Of a stretch of 6,886 nt of DNA, positions 1 through 5,585 are shown one piece after another. This DNA is from an uncultured Fibrobacter sp. (GTDB taxonomy: Bacteria; Fibrobacterota; Fibrobacteria; Fibrobacterales; Fibrobacteraceae): assembly GCF_900316465.1 (NCBI RefSeq), contig NZ_ONDD01000053.1:1-6886 (forward strand), read 5' to 3'. The position numbers and the translations under genes are program-made. The notes beneath the pieces were generated by a model, which was not told the origin of the DNA, searched no databases, and saw only the letters and a list, made by a program, of their open reading frames with translations. Position 1 is the stretch's first letter. Every line of letters starts with the position of its first letter.

Positions 1-47
1 GATGGTACCTGGCCCACGGGCCCGGGAGAGTAGGTCGCTGCTGGATT
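1..47 (+). rRNA. rrf: 5S ribosomal RNA, 3' part (5' end outside the window)
   Basis: The window opens inside a 5S rRNA. Bases 1-8 (gatggtac) and 24-40 (gggagagtaggtcgctg) are the strongly conserved 3'-half segments of bacterial 5S rRNA. Between them, ggcc at 11-14 and ggcc at 19-22 close the short helix IV hairpin. The mature 3' end should lie near 45-48, just before the terminator stem at 51. Roughly 70 nt of the 5' half are missing. The position implies that an rRNA operon (16S-23S-5S) lies to the left. Exact 3' end is estimated, since the pairing 5' end is not visible. Confidence 0.93.
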
Positions 48-50
48 CAC

Positions 51-88
51 GGAGCCCCTTGCCTTAAAGGCGAGGGGCTCCTTTTTTT
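51..88 (+). terminator. Intrinsic terminator of the rRNA operon
   Basis: Arms 51-63 and 69-81 form a 13-bp stem with a single G-U pair (60/72) and a 5-nt loop (64-68), followed directly by seven T (82-88). It starts about 3 nt after the predicted 5S end, so it should end the rRNA transcript. Confidence 0.93.
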
Positions 89-123
89 ATATACCGCTCC
101 ACTTTGTTACGCTCTCGCGACCA

Positions 124-143
124 CAGCCGGTCGATACCGGCTG
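124..143. repeat. Perfect 8-bp hairpin between the two terminators
   Basis: Bases 124-131 (cagccggt) are perfectly complementary to 136-143 (accggctg), with loop cgat. No T-run follows, so it is not an intrinsic terminator by itself. It sits in the 67-nt spacer between two related terminators. It may be part of an rRNA-processing or dispersed intergenic element; function is unknown. Confidence 0.6.
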
Positions 144-155
144 CTCATGGCTCAC

Positions 156-191
156 AGCCCCTTGCCGTAAACGGCGAGCGGGGCTTTTTTT
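156..191 (+). terminator. Second intrinsic terminator, similar to the first
   Basis: Outer stem 156-161/180-185 (6 bp) and inner stem 162-167/172-177 (6 bp, one G-U) are separated by a 2-nt bulge (178-179), with a taaa loop and a run of seven T (185-191). The sequence is a variant of the terminator at 51-88: both share agccccttgcc, taaa, ggcgag and ggggct. It probably acts as a backup stop behind the rRNA operon. Confidence 0.85.
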
Positions 192-203
192 ATGCCCGAA
201 TCA

Positions 204-262
204 CCCGTCCGCGTCATGCTGACGAAGGTCAGCATCGGCATTCCCCGCCCGCGTCATGCTGA
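204..262. repeat. Pair of short direct repeats 40 bp apart, each with an inverted repeat
   Basis: Bases 204-222 and 244-262 match at 18 of 19 positions (core gcgtcatgctga). The first copy runs into a perfect inverted repeat: atgctgac (216-223), loop gaag, gtcagcat (228-235). The second has a shorter one: ctgaa (259-263) and ttcag (269-273). Such 'gtcatgctga' units are, from memory, common intergenic repeats in Fibrobacter-like genomes. An ATG at 256 falls in the second copy and opens a longer reading frame, but this is unlikely to be a real start. Confidence 0.6.
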
Positions 263-275
263 ACTCGTTTCAGGG

Positions 276-325
276 TCTGCTTCCTGTGTCTGCCTACTTT
301 CTGCTTCCTACTTTTTCTATCCTTT
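276..325. other. Pyrimidine-rich leader tract with a 10-nt direct repeat
   Basis: 42 of 50 bases are C or T. The decamer tctgcttcct occurs at 276-285 and again at 300-309, and the hexamer ctactt recurs at 295-300 and 309-314. The tract ends 5 nt before the chosen start of the GH57-like gene and leaves that gene without a purine-rich Shine-Dalgarno sequence. I see no convincing promoter in 192-330. Confidence 0.5.
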
Positions 326-330
326 ACCAC

Positions 331-2190
331 ATGAAACCGACGTTATCGTTTGTGTTGCAGCTGCCGCCATCGACGGCGTATGCAAAGCTTGAATCTGTTG
401 TAGAGAATTTGCTGAAGGGCGTCTGCATGATGCTCGATTCGGGTAAGGTGAAGTTTTCGCTATTCCTGGATGGCCCGACTATTGAGGTAATCACCAAGGT
501 TCCGCGCCCGCTCATGTTAGGCAAGTTGCGTCGTGCAATCGAAGACGGTTCGCTTGAACTTTTGGGCGGTGGTTATTACGACCCGATGCTCCCGCTTTTC
601 CCGACAGAACTGCAGTCCATGCAGCTCAAGAAGCATGGCAAGCTTTTGTGGAAATATTTCGGCATTGAACCTTCCGGTTATTTCAATTCCTCGATGGTGT
701 GGGAAATGGAAATGACCGAACTCCTCGAAAAGCACCGCTTTGAATATGCGCTTGTGCAAGAGGCTTCGCTTCAGGATGCGCTTGGCCGCACGACTCCTGT
801 TTCGGGTTGGTACACGGTCGAAGACAAGGGCTCGCTCATGCGAGTGGTTCCGGTGTCGCAGAAATTGTCCGAAGCCATTTCGAACGATGATTTCCAGTGG
901 GAGCAGATTGCTGAACCCTATTGCCGAGGCGGAAAGGCTGCCGTCGTCGGCCTGAATATTCCTCCGCAGCCGGGAGATATTATCCCGTTCTTTGAACGCT
1001 TGATCGAATTTGTCGAAATGAACGAAATCTCGACGAAAACGGTTGCGAGCGCGGTTACTGAACAGAATGCCGAAGGCCGCGTGAGTTTCTTGCTTTCGTC
1101 TGGGCGAAAGATCGGCTTGCCTGCAGCAGCGAAAACTTGTCGCGAACTTCTGATTCGTAGGCCCGAAGTCAACCTGCTCCATAAAATGCTTTTGGCCCAG
1201 TTCCGCCGTGCCGCGGCATTGCTCAAGGGCCGTGAACGCGATGATTTCTTCGAAATGCTTTTGCCAGCCATGTCGCCTATCTATTACCGCGACATGCAGG
1301 ATAGCGAAGGCATGCGTACGCCGATGGTCCGTTGGTGGGGCACGCGTTTTTTGCTGCAGGCCGCAAACCGCCTGACCGATCTCGTCTCGTTCGATGGAAT
1401 CCGCCTGGATATTGCCGACTTTATGCTTGAAGGCTACAAGAGCATTTGGGCCGAAAACCATTCGTACTCCTTCTTGCTGAATTATCGCGACGGCGGCATT
1501 CTGAATATCTTGAATGCCAAGGATGCCGAAAATAGTGTACTGGGGGCTTGGCGTGACGACGGAAATCCGGCTGTCGGTTTTTTGGATTTCATGATTCCCA
1601 ACGTGGAACTCAAGGCCGAAAAGCTAGACCAGATCCTGTCTGACCGCGAAGGGATGCTGTCTGCTGCCTACGATTATCAAATCAAGAGACATGATGCGGG
1701 TACCGATATCGCCCTCTTGTCCGATCAGCAGCCGGTGCTTGGCAACCAGACTTATGCGCTTCATGCCGAGAAGAACTTTGAGCTTTCGTCCACGGGTTCA
1801 CAGTTTACTGTAGAATACAAGCTTACGAATAATTCTCCTGAAAAAATCAAGGGATTCTTCGGAACCTTGCTGGATACGGGCCTTCTCGCTTGCGGACATA
1901 CGGAAAGGGACATCTTGATTGATGGCGTTCCGCTCAAGTTCAACTTCCGCGACCCGCTCATTTTCCCAGATGCATGCTCTCTTGAGATTGCGGACAAGAC
2001 GACCACATCTAGAATAGAGCTCGTCTTTGCGAAAAAGACTTCTGTTCTGGTATCGCCGATTTTCGGCGCGTCCGCGCAAGCTGCTCCGGAAGCTTTGCAA
2101 GGCATTCGCGTATTCCCGTTCTGGAAAATGGATCTTGCGAGCGAGTCTGAATTCTCTGTACTCATGACAGTTAAAATTTCCAAGAGGTAA
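331..2190 (+). CDS. GH57-family protein (4-alpha-glucanotransferase/alpha-amylase type), probably catalytically inactive
   Basis: The 619-aa product has no signal peptide, so it should be cytoplasmic. It follows the layout of GH57 4-alpha-glucanotransferases such as the Thermococcus litoralis enzyme (about 659 aa): a GH57 barrel at about 1-270, a helical DUF1925-like part at about 280-350 (N281..H284-K285-M286-L287 matches the family's N..HK.ML), and a DUF1926-like beta-rich C-terminus from about 352 (VSFDG) to the end. Conserved region 2 is clear (ELLGGGYYDP, 76-85). However, the N-terminal His motif is replaced by LQLPP (9-13). The nucleophile position in region 3 reads NSSMVWEMEM (119-128), with Ser121 where the family has Glu. 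The catalytic Asp region reads GLNIPPQPGD (207-216). Active enzymes of this family use that Glu and Asp on alpha-1,4-glucans, so a glucan-binding or regulatory role is inferred. ATG 331 is chosen because the beta strand starting at residue 4 aligns with the family's N-terminus. The upstream ATG at 256 lies in a repeat and would add 25 unrelated residues. No Shine-Dalgarno is visible. The next gene starts 3 nt downstream. Confidence 0.82.
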   Translation: MKPTLSFVLQLPPSTAYAKLESVVENLLKGVCMMLDSGKVKFSLFLDGPTIEVITKVPRPLMLGKLRRAIEDGSLELLGGGYYDPMLPLFPTELQSMQLKKHGKLLWKYFGIEPSGYFNSSMVWEMEMTELLEKHRFEYALVQEASLQDALGRTTPVSGWYTVEDKGSLMRVVPVSQKLSEAISNDDFQWEQIAEPYCRGGKAAVVGLNIPPQPGDIIPFFERLIEFVEMNEISTKTVASAVTEQNAEGRVSFLLSSGRKIGLPAAAKTCRELLIRRPEVNLLHKMLLAQFRRAAALLKGRERDDFFEMLLPAMSPIYYRDMQDSEGMRTPMVRWWGTRFLLQAANRLTDLVSFDGIRLDIADFMLEGYKSIWAENHSYSFLLNYRDGGILNILNAKDAENSVLGAWRDDGNPAVGFLDFMIPNVELKAEKLDQILSDREGMLSAAYDYQIKRHDAGTDIALLSDQQPVLGNQTYALHAEKNFELSSTGSQFTVEYKLTNNSPEKIKGFFGTLLDTGLLACGHTERDILIDGVPLKFNFRDPLIFPDACSLEIADKTTTSRIELVFAKKTSVLVSPIFGASAQAAPEALQGIRVFPFWKMDLASESEFSVLMTVKISKR

Positions 2191-2193
2191 TCG

Positions 2194-2883
2194 ATGAAGT
2201 CAGACTTGATTGACATACAGGTGGAATCTCGCGGAAACGATGTGGAACTTTCTTTGTCCGGCTCTCTTGGCTTGCCTCAGCTTCAAGCGGTCAAGGAAAA
2301 ACTGGACATGCTTGTCGAAGGCCCTGGGTGTTTCTACTTCTTGAACTTGCAGAATGCCCATTTCACCAGCGACCGCTACTTGGAAGTGTTCCTGGAACTT
2401 TTGAACCGCGTCAAGGCGCAAAAGTCGGCGTTAATCCTGATTTTTGAGTCGGCAGAACTCTACGATTATTTTTCGAAGTATTTGAGCATTTTCGAAGTCT
2501 ATGAGAACCGCAAGGCGTACAAAAAGTCGGGCACGAAAAAGCAATTGCAGCAAATCGGCCTGCATTACGGGCTACGCTCTGGCATTACCGTAAGTTCTGG
2601 TGTTGCCGTTGCGCTCATATCGCTGATTCTCGGGTGGATGATTACCTTGTTCGTGATTATCTCTTCGCAGGGGCATGAAATTTCGGACAAACAGGCGCAA
2701 ATCATTGCTCTCCAGAACCAGAAGGACCGCTACATCAGAGAAATTGACAAGCTGGAATCTTCGATCGGTCCGCTGCGTAAACTAGGTGTGGTGCAAGATA
2801 CGACTAGGCTCAGTTCCTTTGGGCTCATTCAGGATTGGGTGAGCTATTTGGAATACTTAGAGAATACAAGGCGTGAAAAGTAA
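2194..2883 (+). CDS. STAS-like domain protein with one transmembrane helix and a coiled coil
   Basis: The 229-aa product has three parts. Residues 5-108 show the alternating pattern of a STAS domain: strand VELSLSGSL (17-25), strand FYFLNLQNAHF (47-57), a helix, strand SALILIFES (78-86), then a helix-strand ending near FEVYENRKAY. The site equivalent to the phosphorylated Ser of SpoIIAA-type proteins reads FTSDRYL (57-63), so Ser59 could be a phosphosite, but the usual 'DSSG' is not preserved. A hydrophobic helix follows at 131-156, then a charged heptad-like segment at about 160-191 that probably forms a coiled coil. With a cytoplasmic STAS domain, the coiled coil would be periplasmic. AGAGG (2183-2187), inside the end of the preceding gene, lies 6 nt before ATG. 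The end overlaps the lytic transglycosylase gene by 11 nt. Known STAS proteins act in anti-sigma-factor switches, SulP transporters or MlaB; which role applies here is not clear. No family with this full architecture is recognised. Confidence 0.8.
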   Translation: MKSDLIDIQVESRGNDVELSLSGSLGLPQLQAVKEKLDMLVEGPGCFYFLNLQNAHFTSDRYLEVFLELLNRVKAQKSALILIFESAELYDYFSKYLSIFEVYENRKAYKKSGTKKQLQQIGLHYGLRSGITVSSGVAVALISLILGWMITLFVIISSQGHEISDKQAQIIALQNQKDRYIREIDKLESSIGPLRKLGVVQDTTRLSSFGLIQDWVSYLEYLENTRREK

Positions 2884-3556
2884 CGTTCGCATATCCAAGC
2901 TCACGTTCGCGATTGTCCTGGTGCTTTGCTTCGGGGCGTTGGTGCTTTTTGTGTCCCACTGGCATGCGCGCCAGGCTGAAATTCAGGAACTTGCCGTAAA
3001 AGAATCGATTTTGCGCGGCGAGCTGGAACAGCTGAATGCATGGGGCAAGTGGACAATTGACTATGTCAAAATCAGCCGTGCGCTGGATTATCTTTCAAAA
3101 GGTCGCTTGAGCGAAGAACAGCGTGAAATGCTGACGGAACAGATTTGGCAGATTTCAAGATCCTATGCGACGGATCCGCTGCTTATTTTGGCGGTGGTGG
3201 CCCAAGAAAGTCGAGGTAATCCCAATGCCCGCGGCCGTAAACAGTCCGGCGCTTTTTCGGGTGCGCTTGGGCTTATGCAAATCAAGCTTGAAACGGCGAA
3301 AAAGATGGGGGCGCACTTCGGGCTCAGTGTCGAGACCGAAGAAGACTTGCTTAGGCCCGAAATCAACGTGACGGTAGGAACCGCCTATCTGATCCGCTTG
3401 ATTTCTAAATACGGTAACTGGAAAGATGCCTTGATTGCATACAACTTAGGACATTCGGCGGTAGACCGAATGCTTCAATCGGGCAAACCTTTGCCGACCA
3501 AATATTACGAGCACGTGATTTCCAAATACCAGAACCTGATGAGTCTCGAATTTTAA
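2873..3556 (+). CDS. Membrane-anchored lytic transglycosylase (SLT domain)
   Basis: The 227-aa product should cleave peptidoglycan glycan strands between MurNAc and GlcNAc, forming 1,6-anhydro-MurNAc. A signal anchor lies at 10-28, followed by a short coiled-coil-like stretch (33-56) and a family-1 SLT domain (about 92-225). The three diagnostic motifs are present: AVVAQESRGNP with catalytic Glu112, GALGLMQ at 130-136, and AYNLG at 189-193. The loop between the NPNA segment and GALGLMQ is about six residues longer than I expect for the family. No Cys follows the helix in a lipobox, so a membrane anchor is more likely than a lipoprotein. The start is GTG at 2873: it is the only start that keeps the anchor, and lies 11 nt inside the end of the STAS gene, so translation is probably coupled. 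AGAG at 2859-2862 is a weak ribosome site 10 nt upstream. Placing the catalytic domain in the periplasm, next to the coiled coil of the upstream protein, suggests direct contact; this is inference. Confidence 0.9.
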   Translation: MKSNVRISKLTFAIVLVLCFGALVLFVSHWHARQAEIQELAVKESILRGELEQLNAWGKWTIDYVKISRALDYLSKGRLSEEQREMLTEQIWQISRSYATDPLLILAVVAQESRGNPNARGRKQSGAFSGALGLMQIKLETAKKMGAHFGLSVETEEDLLRPEINVTVGTAYLIRLISKYGNWKDALIAYNLGHSAVDRMLQSGKPLPTKYYEHVISKYQNLMSLEF

Positions 3557-3599
3557 GACAAGATGACGATTACAGGTGATAAGTCGTAAGTAAATTGTC

Positions 3600-3620
3600 G
3601 TTAAATTTACTAGATTTAAC
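3600..3620. promoter_or_regulatory. Inverted repeat just before the TolC-like gene (possible operator or leader hairpin)
   Basis: gttaaat (3600-3606) and atttaac (3614-3620) are perfect 7-bp inverted arms around a 7-nt spacer. The repeat ends 2 nt before ATG 3623 and fills the place where a ribosome site would be; no Shine-Dalgarno is seen. It lies in an AT-rich 66-nt gap (3557-3622), the only sizeable gap in the gene run, so it could be an operator, part of a promoter or an RNA hairpin. A TTGTCG at 3595-3600 resembles a -35 box but lacks a well-spaced -10. No terminator for the upstream gene is seen. Confidence 0.35.
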
Positions 3621-3622
3621 AT

Positions 3623-4984
3623 ATGTCTCGTGTATTCGCAGTCCTCTTCTTGGTCACATGTGCGCTTGCCGGTGAAATCCGGTATAGTCTTGACCAGTTC
3701 GTGGAAGAAGGGCTTGCGGCAGATCCGCAGGTTGCCGAACTCAGGTTCGGGACCGAAGCGAAGAAAAACCAGATCCGAAAATTGAAATCCGAAGCCATTT
3801 TGCCGACTTTTTATGTGGGCATGATGGTTGGCCCCGCCCCCGGTTTAAAGAATGAACTGCAGAACGGCGATACGGTCGAAGTCTATGACTTTACCAAAAT
3901 GGGCCCTTTCTGGGGTGTTCAGGCAAAATTTATCCAGCCTCTGAATCTGGGACAGTACCGCGCCGGTAAAATGGCTCTGGAAGCCGACCTGCAGCAAAAG
4001 AGTTTCGATATCGAAAACCAGGTCCACAAAAAAGACGTGGAACTGCAAACGTATTACTACAACTACCTTTTGGCTAAAGAGATGATCCGCATTGCAGGCG
4101 ATGCGCAGTCCAAGGTAGATGACGCTTACGAAAAGCTGGAAGAAGCCCTGGACGATGACGACCCGAACGTGTCGCAGATGGACCTTTTGAACCTGAAGGC
4201 CAAAATGCATACGGTCAAGGAAGGCGTTACCGAAGCCAATCTGGGCATGAAGCGTGTGATGCTTGCCATTCGTTTTTCGCTGAGAATGGATGAAAACGAT
4301 TCCTTCGTGGCTGAAGATTCCGTGCTGACTCCGCGAACAGAACCTTTGCCCTCGCTTGACGAAGTGCGCAATATGACTCTGAAATACCATCCGGAACTGC
4401 GTCAGCTTTCTGCGGGTATTCGCGCCCGCCGCATACAGATGGATTTGGCCGAGGCAAAGCTTGCCCCCGAATTCTTTGTGATGGGTGAAATTGAATACGT
4501 GAAGAGCTGGGCGGGCAACAGAAGTGTCTTGCAAAAGAGCGCTTTTGCCGAAGATGCCGTGAACAAGCTCGACGGCGTTTTGGGCGTCGGTGTTCGTTAT
4601 AACTTGAATTTCTGGAAAAACTGGGAAGGCTACCGTTCTGCACGTACGGACATGCGTAGTCTTCAACTCAAGGAATCCTACGCTTCGGAAGGTCTGATGG
4701 CCAAGGCCGAAGAACAGTATTACCAAGTGGTTGCCGCCAAGGAAAAACTGGATGCCATGAAAGAAAGCCTGCGCGCTTCCGAAGGTATTTTGAAGGGCGC
4801 TGCCATGCAGTACGATTTGGACAAATCAAAGACGGGTGACTTGGTTTCGGCTTATACGCAAAACATTACAATGCAAAAAGATTACTATTTTGCGGTGTGT
4901 TCGTATAATGTGGAGTTCGCCCAGCTGATTGCTAAAATTGGGTTGTCTTTGAAGGAATTTCACACGATTTATATGAACCAGTGA
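3623..4984 (+). CDS. TolC-family outer-membrane efflux protein
   Basis: The 453-aa product has the length of TolC-family channel subunits, which form a trimeric outer-membrane barrel with a long periplasmic helical tunnel and serve tripartite efflux pumps or type I secretion. A signal peptide (1-16) with cleavage at ALA|GE is clear. The two-repeat plan of the family is visible. Half one runs from about 22 (SLDQFVEEGLAADPQ) through a strand FWGVQAKFIQPLNLG (96-110) into long helices (112-220). Half two restarts at SLDEVRNMTLKYHPEL (244-259), with a strand LGVGVRYNL (320-328) and long helices (333-443). The segment AMQYDLDKSKTGDLVSAYTQ (394-413) fits the family's 'Y..G......l..A' motif. A notable acidic run, DDDD, sits at 177-180. 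The strands and helices are as expected, but sequence identity to typical TolC/OprM looks low. ATG 3623 gives an intact signal peptide although no ribosome site is seen. The MlaC-like gene starts 17 nt downstream and is probably co-transcribed. Substrate is unknown. Confidence 0.85.
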   Translation: MSRVFAVLFLVTCALAGEIRYSLDQFVEEGLAADPQVAELRFGTEAKKNQIRKLKSEAILPTFYVGMMVGPAPGLKNELQNGDTVEVYDFTKMGPFWGVQAKFIQPLNLGQYRAGKMALEADLQQKSFDIENQVHKKDVELQTYYYNYLLAKEMIRIAGDAQSKVDDAYEKLEEALDDDDPNVSQMDLLNLKAKMHTVKEGVTEANLGMKRVMLAIRFSLRMDENDSFVAEDSVLTPRTEPLPSLDEVRNMTLKYHPELRQLSAGIRARRIQMDLAEAKLAPEFFVMGEIEYVKSWAGNRSVLQKSAFAEDAVNKLDGVLGVGVRYNLNFWKNWEGYRSARTDMRSLQLKESYASEGLMAKAEEQYYQVVAAKEKLDAMKESLRASEGILKGAAMQYDLDKSKTGDLVSAYTQNITMQKDYYFAVCSYNVEFAQLIAKIGLSLKEFHTIYMNQ

Positions 4985-4990
4985 GTTTAA

Positions 4991-4995
4991 AGGAG
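4991..4995 (+). promoter_or_regulatory. Ribosome binding site that fixes the MlaC-like start
   Basis: AGGAG lies 6 nt before ATG 5002. A GTG at 4981 in the same frame would extend the protein by seven residues, but it lies upstream of this site and would put charged residues before the signal peptide. ATG 5002 is therefore preferred. Confidence 0.85.
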
Positions 4996-5001
4996 AAGAA
5001 A

Positions 5002-5580
5002 ATGTTCAAGAAGATTTTGATCGCTATCGCATGCGCCTCTTTGGTCGCCTTTGCCGCCGAAGACCCGGTAGCCGCTATCAAGAAAAAGGATGCAGAACTT
5101 CAGACTCTTTTGAAGAAGTCTAGCCGTAACGCCAAGGAAACGGAACGCGTCAAGAGCTTGCTCAGCGATTCCTTTGATTTTGCCCTGCTTGCCAAGAAAT
5201 CCTTGTCTAGCAAGGATTGGGAGGCTCAGGATGCCGCCTCGCAGGAAAAGTTTGTTGCTGAATTCCAGCGCATGGTCCGCAATTCTAGCGCAAAGCGCTT
5301 GGAACTTTACCGTGCCGACTCTACGATTTATGAACCCGCCAAGATGAAGAAGGATAACGAAGCCCGCGTGGTTGCACACCTTTGGAACAAGGGTAAGGAA
5401 TCGGTTCTGGAATACAAGATGAGCCTGGTAGACGGCAAGTGGAAGGCTTGGGATTTGGTCATTGACGATCTTTCTACCGCACGCAATTACAAGGATCAGT
5501 TCTCGCAAATCCTTAAGACCAAGAGCTTTGCAGAGTTGATCGATATCATCAGCAAGAAGGCTGATGAATCGGAGAAGTAA
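5002..5580 (+). CDS. MlaC-like periplasmic phospholipid-binding protein
   Basis: The 192-aa product has a signal peptide (1-18, cleavage at AFA|AED) and matches the MlaC/Ttg2D family in length and layout. Family features seen are DFALLAKKSL followed by DW (59-73), SQEKFVAEFQRMVRNSSAKRLELY (80-103), which corresponds to the 'Q...F...F...l...Y...l..Y' helix, a basic-hydrophobic strand pair with VLEYKMSL and GKWKAWDLVIDDLS (135-158), and NYKDQFSQIL (162-171) before a C-terminal helix. MlaC carries phospholipids between the outer-membrane lipoprotein MlaA and the inner-membrane MlaFEDB transporter. Here no mlaF, E or D is adjacent; instead the gene follows a TolC-like gene at a 17-nt gap. Whether it transports lipids in a true Mla pathway or serves a different export route is open. 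The next gene starts 5 nt after its stop. Confidence 0.8.
   Translation: MFKKILIAIACASLVAFAAEDPVAAIKKKDAELQTLLKKSSRNAKETERVKSLLSDSFDFALLAKKSLSSKDWEAQDAASQEKFVAEFQRMVRNSSAKRLELYRADSTIYEPAKMKKDNEARVVAHLWNKGKESVLEYKMSLVDGKWKAWDLVIDDLSTARNYKDQFSQILKTKSFAELIDIISKKADESEK
5571..5577 (+). promoter_or_regulatory. Ribosome binding site supporting a TTG start
   Basis: GGAGAAG lies within the last codons of the MlaC-like gene, 8 nt before TTG 5586. No ATG or GTG occurs in frame before the first membrane helix would be lost, so this site supports TTG as the start of the next gene. Confidence 0.6.
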
Positions 5581-5585
5581 CCACT

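Noticed and set aside
91..155. Possible tRNA gene behind the 5S rRNA
   Set aside because: The 8-bp hairpin resembles a stem, but there is no acceptor stem, T-loop (ttcga) or anticodon arm with tRNA spacing.
256..330. Upstream extension of the GH57-like gene (ATG 256)
   Set aside because: The ATG lies inside the 'gtcatgctga' repeat and the extra 25 residues come from the pyrimidine tract; the family alignment begins just after ATG 331.
192..392. Short open frame of 66 codons starting in the second terminator's tail
   Set aside because: It starts right after the T-run, runs through repeat sequence, overlaps the GH57-like gene in another frame and has no ribosome site or recognisable protein features.
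517..1461. 314-codon open frame on the minus strand inside the GH57-like gene
   Set aside because: It mirrors the GAA/TTC-rich codon use of the real gene, has a composition unlike a folded protein, and no start context.
3845..4726. 293-codon minus-strand open frame inside the TolC-like gene
   Set aside because: It lies wholly within a gene with clear family motifs and a signal peptide and shows no domain of its own.
4981..5001. GTG 4981 as the start of the MlaC-like gene
   Set aside because: It lies before the clear AGGAG site; ATG 5002 is at ideal spacing and gives a normal signal peptide.
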